This document shows positions 55,677 through 64,000 of a DNA stretch of 64,000 bases, piece after piece. Position 1 is the first letter of the stretch; each line of letters opens with the position of its first letter. The notes under the pieces are model-generated. The model searched no databases, had not been told where the DNA came from, and saw only the letters and a program-made list of their open reading frames with translations. A program made the position numbers and the translations under genes. This DNA is from Romanomermis culicivorax. Its lineage: Eukaryota; Nematoda; Enoplea; Mermithida; Mermithidae. Location of the stretch: the NCBI GenBank assembly GCA_963922205.1, contig CAWUHX010000017.1:558001-622000 (forward strand), given 5' to 3'.

Positions 55677-56216
55677 TGTTGTAGTGTGTTTCCGCCGATT
55701 TTGTCATTTATTGTCAAACCACGCATGAGGCCCGCAAGTACCAAGTGGAGCGAGCAACCTGGACCATCAACAGCCATCTTACTGTAGTGCACATCGGTAC
55801 ACATGCGCTGGCTCTCTCCATGTGCATTATCTTTGTGTTTTTTTACAACGTACGTTCTCCACTAGTTATATGTCCTACTCGCCGCCTCCCCACACGCTCG
55901 TCTTTGTTTGCTTTCTCCTCAGTGTGTGGGAGTGAATCCTTTATATTCTCGCCCAGCCGCATTTGTAAGTAAGTGTTTCTTATTGCATAAGGTAAAATTG
56001 AAGAAAGGTTTTCTTTCTTGTGTTTATTTTAATTGAGGAGACAAGTTGAGGAAGTATCTTTCCTTAATTTGTAGGGTAATTAGTGTCGGGTTTAAGTACT
56101 ATTAATTAAGTTAATCAGGTAAGCATGGGCATGAGAAACACGTTCATTAAGGATGAATCCTGGGATCCTACTCCTGCCTAACTCATCGATTCCCGACTGC
56201 ATACCAAAATACAACA
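55677..56216 (+). mobile_element. Solo LTR related to the Gypsy A LTR
   Basis: It starts TGTTGTAGTGTGTTTCCGCC and ends CCAAAATACAACA, with AGAA duplicated at 55673-55676 and 56217-56220. It shares the order of blocks with Gypsy A LTRs (GAGGCCCGCAAGTACCAAGT, TACTGTAGTGCACATCGGTAC, the GGATGAATCC-TGGGATCC region) but is diverged and in the opposite orientation. No internal region adjoins it, so it is the remnant of LTR-LTR recombination. Confidence 0.88.
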
Positions 56217-56255
56217 AGAACGATGGGGAATGGATGGGGATTAGGACTTTGGCTT

Positions 56256-56645
56256 TTACTGTGTAATGACCAGATTTCTCATTATGCTTCTACTTGTGCT
56301 TGAAACAATCTGTGATGGTCCACGAGGAAGGCGGTACACGGAACGATTACCATAAACGACAGAATAATAATAAAATGATGTAACAACAATTGCTTTCTCA
56401 TCATCAAAAATACAATGTGCTTCAGGATAAAATAAAACTGGCTTCTCGCTTATAAAATGCTTCCACAAAATATACATAAAATTTCCATAAAATCTGCCTT
56501 TTTCTCCATTTTCTTGTCTTTTATATCGATTCTTTGAACCACACCTTCGCGCCGTGGGAGGTCCCCTTCCGTCTGCTCGCCTGACCAATCGACCAAACCT
56601 GACCAATCTTACCTGTTTCTGCTTACTGTATGCTTTTTTTGCCAT
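56256..56645 (-). CDS. Unassigned 129-codon frame next to the Polinton remnant
   Basis: It encodes a basic start (MAKKAYSKQKQVRLVRFGRL, then RCGSKNRYKRQENGEKGRF) and a more hydrophobic middle (YGNFMYILWKHFISEKPVLF). It may be a small protein of the neighbouring Polinton or a chance frame. No family was recognised. Confidence 0.2.
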   Translation of the reverse strand: MAKKAYSKQKQVRLVRFGRLVRRADGRGPPTARRCGSKNRYKRQENGEKGRFYGNFMYILWKHFISEKPVLFYPEAHCIFDDEKAIVVTSFYYYSVVYGNRSVYRLPRGPSQIVSSTSRSIMRNLVITQ

Positions 56646-56807
56646 GCCTTTTGCTTTAATTTACACTTACTTTCCAAGCTTACATGCTTTAATCTACAGT
56701 ACGCTTTGCCACACCTATATGTTTTTAGTTTTTCATGTGTATTTTGGTTTTCCATAAATCTTGTGTCTGGGTCGGGGTTTCTGTATTTTCTACATGGGCA
56801 GGTGTGT

Positions 56808-57182
56808 TTATGCATCTGGGGGAATTATTGTACCTATAGAATGTATATTTTCATGTGCATTATGAGGAAATTGTTGTTGTTTTTGATGCTGATGATGATG
56901 ATGATGATGTTGGTGACCATCATTTAACTTTTTATTGCTTTTTATTTGTATCGTAGAATTTATATGTTTACGCTTCCCTAGACCTTTTCCTTTATCAATG
57001 CATTCACGCGTCTCATGTAATAAGTTGCCATCTGCATTTCGTCCATGCTCAGCAAGACTTTCTTTAAAAGAACGACCCTCTACCATATCGCCTGCAATTT
57101 TGGAACCTGCAGCAAGTGCACTCTTTCCTGCAGATTTTAACAAAGGCATAGCTAGGCGCCACAAACTTGAAAAAATTACCAA
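56808..57182 (-). pseudogene. Polinton small minor-capsid-like protein
   Basis: WRLAMPLLKSAGKSALAAGSK followed by EGRSFKESLAEHGRNAD is the amphipathic, Gly/Ala/Lys-rich pattern common in the small protein encoded beside the penton gene in Polintons. The tail contains a polyhistidine run encoded by a GAT/ATG repeat near 56890-56910. It is a fossil part. Confidence 0.6.
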
Positions 57183-57464
57183 CTCCAGCTCCCTGATGTC
57201 TATAATAAAAGGGTATGCTGCTCAGAAACCTTCTAAGGTACCACCTAATTGAAATTGATTATCTTGAATGCTGCGTTGATAAATATTGATCCAGTAATCA
57301 ACAGTTTTGGGGATAAATACGGTATGCATATTTTGCTTTGGAAATCAGAATGAACAACTAAATGAATTAATTAATTAATTAAGAGCTTTTGCAAAAATTC
57401 AACCTGATGACAACGTGTCCAAATGCAAATGAATGAACGAATAAATAAAAATTTGATACTATCA

Positions 57465-58249
57465 TTATAGGAATAAAAGAGTACATCGCTGGAAATGTAA
57501 TTTAACTATAACATTCCCAAACTGAAAGGGTATAAGTTCATTCATACTGTTTTTTATATTAATTTTGAGTACTGTAATTTCTTTTAATTGAATGGGTATA
57601 TAGTGAGGTGTTTCATATAATCGACTTACAATATCTTTGTATTTTCCGTGCAAATTTACTATATACATTTCGATGGTGGCATATGAGTGTTAAAATTTTG
57701 TGGTGGTTTCTCTCCAACAGTATATAGGTTAATATTGACTTTTCTATTTAAAAAATTTTCAGCAGTTGCATCAGAAGCAGTATTGGTAGTGTTAAAACCT
57801 AAAATTTCCATTAAACCATTGCTTAGATCAATTCTATGCAAACTTGTACCACTTTTTATTTTCAAATTAACCAAACCTCAACTGTGTTCATCATATGAAA
57901 ACATGATTTCAATGTCATTTCCTGCAATTGCTGCTCCAATTTTTGCATTCAATTCATCAATTAACCCAGATACCTTAAAGTAATGTTTTTCAAAAACTAT
58001 AATTTTAATTTCTTAAATAGGTTCAACTTTATTTCCAACACCATCTGTGATTAACATTATTAAATTATCTCCACCATAGTTGGAAATTGTAGCCCAGCTA
58101 TAGGGGTATATTATTTCACTTAACCCTACCTCCCAACTACCATATAGCTTCAGATGATAGGGTAGATGGGCTGAAAAATCTGTGGGTATGTTTCCATATT
58201 CGCTATCACTAGGTAAAGTGATATTAAATTGATCATCAAAGAATGTCAT
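57465..58249 (-). pseudogene. Polinton penton (minor capsid) protein region
   Basis: The start MTFFDDQFNITLPSDSEYGN with TDFSAHLPYHLKLYGSWEVG and LSEIIYPYSW is the hallmark N-terminus of Polinton penton proteins (LPS..., ...L.G.WEVAL.EI.YP.SW). Downstream blocks (NINLYTVGEKPPQNFNTHMP, TPHYIPIQLKEITVLKINI, QFGNVIVKLHFQR) fit the C-terminal jelly-roll and the usual final segment. It would form the fivefold vertices of the capsid. Broken fossil. Confidence 0.75.
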
Positions 58250-58794
58250 TATTTATAATGTTAGCTGTTGTAGGTATTGTCTTCAATGAGTAAGGGCCAA
58301 CCCACAACTGTGTATTACTATTGTAGAGAGATAAATTTATAATAGCTGTAATGACTACAATATATATTAGTATGACCTGACCAAAGAACACCACTTTGTT
58401 TCAAGGTAAGTGTTTTCCAAAAAAATCCCAAAGACTGACCCTAGATGATTCCAAAGGAGTGCTAATACTACTATTCATTTCAAAATAAAAAATCTTTATT
58501 CAACAATTAGATAATTAATTATAAATTCTATAAAAAGGCGGAGCTAGTAAAGTAACTAATAAAATTATACAAAAATACATAAAGAGGGTGGAGCTAGTAA
58601 AGTAATAAAATTATACAAAAATACATAAAGTAGATGGAGTTAACTTTTACAACCGCATACATAATTTATCTCGCAATTTACCTTTTACAGAAAATTCACA
58701 ATGAACTTACAAACTAACTTATTATTGTGAGCAAAGTTTGTATTACTAAAGCTTTTAAACATTTTATACACACAGGAACATGTCACACTTTATA

Positions 58795-59040
58795 ATACAA
58801 AAAATACAAGGTATATATACCGCAAACTCCGCTATAAAAGTTTTCTAGGCATTTCCTATTTGTGTGTCTTACTGTAGCATTCTTGTTGATATAGTTTATA
58901 AAAGCAGGAATAATTGGTGGTCAACCATATGAATCAAAATAATATACAGAGTTATCATTATCGAAGTACATGGCTATCCAATGACTTCCTTTTTGAAAAG
59001 ATGTATCAGTGTTTGCAATTAAACCATATTTTTTTCTGTA
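58795..59040 (-). pseudogene. Polinton adenain-like cysteine protease region
   Basis: A catalytic His block (KGSHWIAMYFDNDNSVYYFDS) lies near 58920-58990 and a Cys block (NFYSGVCGIYTLYF) near 58800-58840, the order seen in adenovirus-type maturation proteases. It is the capsid maturation protease of Polintons. Fossil part. Confidence 0.7.
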
Positions 59041-59058
59041 CTGTACAGTCTATTTTGT

Positions 59059-59412
59059 ATGGCTTCTAGATTAAAGAAACATATTCACGAGCTCAATGTC
59101 TTGAAAAATTCAAACTGTATTCAAAGAGATGTTTTTCTTCAACATTCTTCCCCCTATCTGATCTGTTGTTTATGTGAAAACTGTTTAAACATATTGAATA
59201 ATAATATTCCTATTAATTCTAAGTTAGAAAAGAAATTGACAAAACATAAATTATTACTTAGAGCTTTAGCTACAAGACACCAAAAAAACAAGAAAAAGGA
59301 TTTATGCAATAAATGTGCAAGAATTGTTCATAATGGTGGAGCATTTTTACCTCTAGTATTACAGGATTTATTATCTACACTAGCAACTTTTGTTACAGAA
59401 AAGTTATTATAG
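59059..59412 (+). pseudogene. Polinton small basic (core-like) protein
   Basis: The pattern RLKKHIHELNVLKNSN, LICCLCENCLNILNNNIPI, KLEKKLTKHKLLLRALATR and GGAFLPLVLQDLLSTL matches a short protein commonly found in Polintons. That protein has a helical start, an N-x-P-x segment, a Lys/Arg-rich centre and a GGF/LP-like end. Its role is not settled; a DNA-condensing core role is often supposed. It faces away from the capsid genes here. Confidence 0.6.
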
Positions 59413-59529
59413 AATGAAATTTGCGAGTAAATTTACTCTTATTCCTCATTAGGTTCTGAATAAGCTGAATAACTCTCACGCTTCTTCTTCCACTGCAAAT
59501 GAAAAGACAGTATAGCTGAACAAGTTGAC

Positions 59530-59838
59530 ATGTATCCTAACAAATCAGAGCACATTTTGAAGGATAATACATTAACACCTAAAGGACAACACAAAATGTA
59601 CTTGCAATTATTTTCACAATATTTAACTTTTGAACACAAAAATGCTCAATCTTCTACCGTAATTTTTAAACAGAAGGTTTTTGATGATAATGAAAATGAT
59701 AATGTTAATATGAAAGAAAAAGAAAAAAATTGGCTGAATGATGAAAAGTTACTCAGTGGAATTCTTAAACAATTTAAATGTTCAGCATCATTATTATTAA
59801 AAAATGTGCGATGTAACCCTAGTATAAATGTTAATTAG
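59530..59838 (+). pseudogene. Polinton-associated small protein, unassigned
   Basis: It follows the core-like frame on the same strand. It has an acidic Asn/Asp-rich middle (DDNENDNVNMKEKEKNW) and the segment LLSGILKQFKCSASLLLKN. Similar short proteins stand next to the core-like gene in Polintons as far as I recall, so assignment is by position only. Confidence 0.4.
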
Positions 59839-59854
59839 CAAGGAGGAGTATTAA

Positions 59855-60760
59855 GACACAATTTCTCTAAGACTTGACCGAGGTTGTGATAAGTAAAAAA
59901 TTAATCATACCTCAAAAACACATATTTTGTACAGTTTTTTGCGCTGAACAACATGCCAGTATTTGTTTGATCTAAAATTCAAAATTCGCATTGTAACATC
60001 AATCCAAAGATTCAATTTTTTTGCAATTTTGGAAATTTTCTGTCACAATCATTGAAGGCCTATAAGTAATCAGGTATGCAATAAATCTTTGTCAGTGAAT
60101 GTAACAATGTTTATTGTATATGTGTGACACATATGCAGTAACAAAATTATAGTTTACACTACAGTTTAAATTCCAATTTTCAGCAGTTATCAATGACTCA
60201 AATTCACACATTTTTGTACCCGATAAAGTCAAATAATGAGCATCATTGATTAAACTCCACTATGTTATGCCTGGAACCCTTGGCCACATACCCACAACGT
60301 TTTACTAAAATAAAAAAACCATTGAGTGTGCCACAGCGAAACAAGTGGAAGCCATTTTGGAATCAAATTATAAAATTTTCTGTTTAAAAATGCAGTCCTT
60401 CATCAAAAAATCTAATAATCCAACTAAAGCTTTTACACATTGCAGGCTGACATCTTGGCTATATACCCATAAGGTTTGGTCATAATATCATTATCCCTTA
60501 CATGGGAAATTACACAAAGTAAAACGCATTCTTGATATTGTTGAAAAAACTTCAGGTGCACATTGATCTTCCTTTTAGTCGAAATATTATTAATTCTAGT
60601 CCAAATCGACTACATTCCAGCCACAGTATGTGGCAACATACCAACCAATTTGCATCAAAGTGTTGACACTCATTGGATATTAAAAAACTAGAAAAGCCAT
60701 GTTCTTTTAGTGAACTACAAGATGAAAGATTGTTCAAATTTGTTCAATGAAATTTTGAAA
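59855..60760 (+). repeat. Left long inverted repeat of the TTAA element
   Basis: Inverted match to about 62680-63545, with identity roughly 80-85 percent by eye. Shared strings include CAACATGCCAGTATTTGTTTGA and CATTGAGTGTGCCACAG with its complement. The arms are unusually long for a transposon of this size. Confidence 0.8.
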
Positions 60761-60805
60761 GAGTCAGATCTAAATACTAATTATTGAAACAATTATTCAA
60801 AAACA

Positions 60806-62640
60806 ATCTTTCTTCAGTAGTTCACTTTCATATTCTAAATGAGGATCAAGCATCACTGGATCCTCGTAGGGTTCTTCTTCATCTTCAACACCACATTCTC
60901 CATTCTCCTTCCAGGTTGCTACTATAGAAAGTAGTAGGTTCTTCCCAATGATGGCTAGCCTCCCTAGCTCAAAATCCGGTGATTTGTTGTGGTGTTAAAG
61001 AAAGATCTGACAAAAGATGGATTCCTCCTCATTTCTTCAGCGAGAACTTCAGCATTAAATTTTTGATGATATACAATGCCACTGTTGTATTTTACCAGTA
61101 AGTATTGACATTGTTTTTCTGTCAAAGACAGCATATCTTATGCTACTTTAAAGCCCAACATTTTTCCATAACATCAAATGAGTCAGCTTCATAAAACAAT
61201 TGAAGAGCTTCTTGAACTTCAGGAAACCAGGGGTCAATTGAACCTTTTCTAGTGTTCTACTTTAGCTTTGTATTGCCATATCAGGTAAACTTGTTTGCTG
61301 TGGCATTAGCTTGTGGTTACCCAAAATAAGATATTGCAACACATTGTGATGAAGAACAAAAGCCTTTATACAGCCTTCTTTGAGAAAGTTGAAGGCACTG
61401 CTTTCCATTTTACATGGATCATGAGTGATGGCTGGGAGATCTTCACATTCTTCTTCGAAGTTGGCAATTGTGATTTTTGGATCAATAGCGATCCAGAACT
61501 TTGGTGTTTGAAGGAGTGCAACCTCTGGCTGGTCTTCATGAACAACAGGATGGATTTCAAGCTTTGGTAACTTTTTGAGATTCAATATTTTCGTCTTGAA
61601 GATGCTTCCATGCCTTGATTTCAGTAGATGTGACCTAGAAATTGAAGTAGCTCCTGATACCAGTTGCTTTAAGATCCATTTTCTTGTGTGGGATTTTGAA
61701 ATTGCCAGTGATGAATGATATTCCCTGTCTCAGCACACCTGATGAATTTTTCAGCAGTTGTACACCAGTGGGTTCATCTATAAACAGTCCAACTTGCCTC
61801 TTTATTAGTCCAGCAATTTGGTCACATGGGCCTTTACTGAATTGAGGGTCAGAGAAGTCCCAGTTCTTGATAGTCACACCTGTTTTCTGAGATATTGTTG
61901 GCACCATGAGCAAGGTTGGGGAGCCATGAAAACATTCAGCATTGTCAGATCCCACAAAAGCTGTGTTGATTGTGGGTTGTTCAGCCTTGATTTTTGTCAA
62001 TGTGCCAATCAGGATTCCAATAATTGCATTACTGTCTTGTGCAAGCCAATTAAAAACATGGACAAATGTGCGGTGGTGTAGCAGTTCACTTTTCACCACA
62101 AGGGTATATATGGTGTGCCATGGCAAGCCCCGCTTACTAAACCAGCTTGACTGATCTTTCTATCCACTGGAAGGCAGAAATTTCATTGCACAATCAAGCT
62201 GGAGTCAAACATGACTCTCCTGGAGGTTGTCAATGATGTCTTGGTGCATTGATCTAAGCTGGTGTTGATGCCATTCCATTACATTATTGATACTTTCATC
62301 AACTTAATATTCAGCTTCAACTTTATCAATTGGGTTTGGGAATGAGAATTAAGCCACTGCCTCTCTGATGTCTTTCTTCTTTCTTCTTTAGTGTCTTCTT
62401 TAACTGTTCACAATTATCACATTTCATGTCATGAATGTGATCCGTACATTTCTCCTGTAACTTTAGATGGATTAGATCACTAAGAGCATGCCATGAACAG
62501 TGATCAGAAATATGTGATTTTGCCTTTATATTGAGTCAATAATCACCCTTTAAATGCAATTTCGCTTCTTTTAGCTTTGATATAGCTTCTTGTGTCCATG
62601 TGGGTTCCATTTATCTGAGTAAGATCTAAAAAGTTTATGT
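60806..62640 (-). pseudogene. Transposase-like protein of the TTAA element (uncharacterised family), decayed
   Basis: Recognisable blocks in order are a Cys/His start (CSWHALSDLI, EKCTDHIHDMKCDNCEQL) near 62400-62500; DCAMKFLP and SWFSKRGLPWHTIYTLVV near 62080-62185; an Asp block (FVHVFNWLAQDSNAIIGIL) near 62000-62070; a SDNAECFHGSP block near 61920-61955; and SQKTGVTIKNWDFSDPQFSKGPCDQIAGLIKR near 61800-61890. A C-terminal DEEEPYEDPVMLDPHLEYES lies near 60815-60885. I recall many predicted proteins with this block order in cnidarian and other invertebrate genomes without an assigned function. The Asp-rich blocks suggest an RNase H-fold DDE-type nuclease. Several stops and frame changes break it here. 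Confidence 0.6.
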
Positions 62641-62679
62641 TGTTTCACTACCTTATCAGTTTTTGCTAAAAGTTTGAAC

Positions 62680-63545
62680 AATCTTTCATCTTATAGTTAA
62701 ACAAAAGAATGTGGCTTTTCTAATTTTTAATATGATTCAATTTGGTGGGTATGTAGCCACATACTGTGGCTGCTATGTGGTTCATTTGGACTAGAATTGA
62801 TAATATTTTGACGAAATGGAACACCAATTTGTACTTGAAGTTTTTTCAACAATATCAAGAATGCATTTACTTTGTGTAATTTGTCATGTAAGGGATAACA
62901 ATATTATGACCAAACCTTATTGTATACAGCCAAGATGTCAGCCTCTAATGCCTAAAATTTTTAGTTGGATTATTAGAATTTTGGGTGAATGACTGCATTT
63001 TTAAACAAAAAATTTTATAGTTTGATTCAAAAATGGTTTCCACTTGTTTCACTGTGGCACACTCAATGGTTTTTTTATTTTGATAAAACTTTGTGGGTGT
63101 GTGGCCAAGAGGTCCAGCCATAACACAGTTGAGTTTAATCATTGACTTTACAGGGTACAAAAATGTGCAAATTTGAGTCATTGACAATTGCTGAAAATTG
63201 GAATTTAAAGTATAGTGTAAACCATGATTTTGATGCTACATATATCTACATGTGGCATGCATATACACTGAAATTGCTACAGGCACTGACAAAGTTTTAT
63301 TGATTGAAAATGCATACCTGATCACTTATAGGCCTTCAACCATTGTAACCTAAAATTTAAAAAATTTCAAAAAATTTGAACCTTTGGATTGATGTTGCAA
63401 AACGAATTTTGATTTTCAGATCAAACAAATACTGGCATGTTGTTCAGCGCAAAAAACTACAAAATATGTTTTTTTGAGGTATGATTAATTTTTTACTTAT
63501 CACACTTAACTACAGGCCTTGGTTGATTCTTACAGAAATTCTGTC
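62680..63545 (-). repeat. Right long inverted repeat of the TTAA element
   Basis: Inverted partner of 59855-60760. It ends GAAATTCTGTC before TTAA at 63546. Confidence 0.8.
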
Positions 63546-63549
63546 TTAA

Positions 63550-64000
63550 ATTTTTTAAAGCCAAAGAAGCCTGAATAACGCAGCTGTGAACCTTTTTAAG
63601 TGAAAAAGGTAACTTGAAGAAAATGGCTGAAAAATGAAAATGAAAATGAAGAAAAGATAATTTTGACCTCTTTTGCCAAATGGCAAAATGAGCCATGCAA
63701 AAAAAACAGTGCATAAGACGCCTTATCTCCATTTCTGATAAACAAATGAATGAAATTTGACCACAGAAAAGATGCATGCTGGTAACAGGAGTCTTCAAAT
63801 TTGTCAGAATGCTGAACAGTATTGCTAATAGCTTAAACTGCATCTGAAACAAATAGTTATTATGTTGATGATAACATTCGAATTATCAAATACACACTAA
63901 AAATAATAGCAGTGAAGTTCTAGCAAATTTCAAATTGGGAAACATATGTCACATGCCAATCGATTTTGCCCAAGGTCACATCATTTACATCATGTTCACA
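63550..64000. other. Right edge, no gene assigned
   Basis: An open minus-strand frame of 119 codons near 63493-63852 overlaps the end of the TTAA element and lacks a recognisable domain; it is judged accidental. If the Polinton was split by the TTAA element its continuation should be here, but nothing diagnostic is visible. Confidence 0.3.

Larger units (their letters stand above)
56808..59838. mobile_element. Polinton (Maverick) remnant with capsid-module genes
   Basis: Four recognisable Polinton parts lie together: a small minor-capsid-like protein (56808-57182, minus), a penton/minor capsid protein (57465-58249, minus), an adenain-like cysteine protease (about 58795-59040, minus) and a small basic core-like protein (59059-59412, plus). 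DNA polymerase B, integrase and packaging ATPase were not seen in the window, and the long terminal repeats of the element were not located. The copy is partial and broken, with at least several breaks. The TTAA element at 59855 lies at its right side. Confidence 0.75.
59855..63545 (-). mobile_element. TTAA-targeting DNA transposon with ~0.9-kb inverted repeats
   Basis: TTAA at 59851-59854 and 63546-63549 flanks a 3,691-bp unit. About 900 bases at the left (59855 to ~60760) recur inverted at the right (~62680 to 63545), with many small differences. The outermost bases are GACACAATTTCT and GACAGAATTTCT. A minus-strand coding region fills the middle. TTAA duplications are made by piggyBac and Kolobok types, but the encoded protein does not look like piggyBac, so the superfamily is left open. 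Ends match the 9183-11155 element. Confidence 0.85.

Noticed and set aside
63493-63852. 119-codon frame with many Phe and Leu at the right edge
   Set aside because: It starts inside the inverted repeat of the TTAA element and has no domain; it is most likely chance in AT-rich DNA.

Overview
The window looks like an animal nuclear genome: AT-rich, GT-AG introns and dense layered transposable elements. A PapD/MSP-like (major sperm protein-type) protein and retroelement reading frames that resemble ones I recall from mermithid nematodes (Romanomermis-like) point to an enoplean nematode. That assignment is an inference from memory and was not checked. No rRNA, tRNA or CRISPR was found.

Host genes are few, and all lie on the minus strand in the left half. 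(1) A well-supported three-exon gene at 26732-22557 encodes a 177-residue MSP/ASH-type Ig-fold protein. (2) A partial EF-hand-like gene has exons at 9003-8710 and 7137-6981. (3) A probable first exon at 20041-19802 has an unresolved continuation. It ends in phase 0, as the EF-hand exon begins, so (2) and (3) may be one gene.

Transposable elements fill most of the rest. From left to right: a TIR element (0.3-2.0 kb); an array of ~100-bp repeats (2.2-3.0 kb); several short non-autonomous elements made of repeated 10-14 bp words; a TTAA-flanked non-autonomous element (9.2-11.2 kb); a DIRS-type retroelement with inverted ends and an internal complementary region (11.2-16.2 kb); and a threefold nest at 27.7-42.3 kb. 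The nest is a Merlin DNA transposon broken by a Harbinger-like MITE, which was in turn broken by a 12-kb Ty3/Gypsy element (Gypsy A, 28686-40759). A second Ty3/Gypsy family follows (Gypsy B, 42550-54785), then a solo LTR (55677-56216), part of a Polinton (56.8-59.8 kb) and a TTAA-targeting element with ~0.9-kb inverted ends (59855-63545).

The most notable observation is that Gypsy A and Gypsy B, although diverged, carry the same collinear block of extra coding regions after pol. The first member of the block has the three-motif layout of RNase D/WRN-type (DEDDy) 3'-5' exonucleases. An acidic Thr/Pro-rich part, a basic Arg/Ser-rich part and a shared helical domain follow. A second theme is that about nine unrelated short elements share one design, in which a private GC-rich word is repeated many times. 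A third is that the TTAA elements at 9.2 and 59.9 kb belong to one family, the larger encoding an uncharacterised transposase-like protein.
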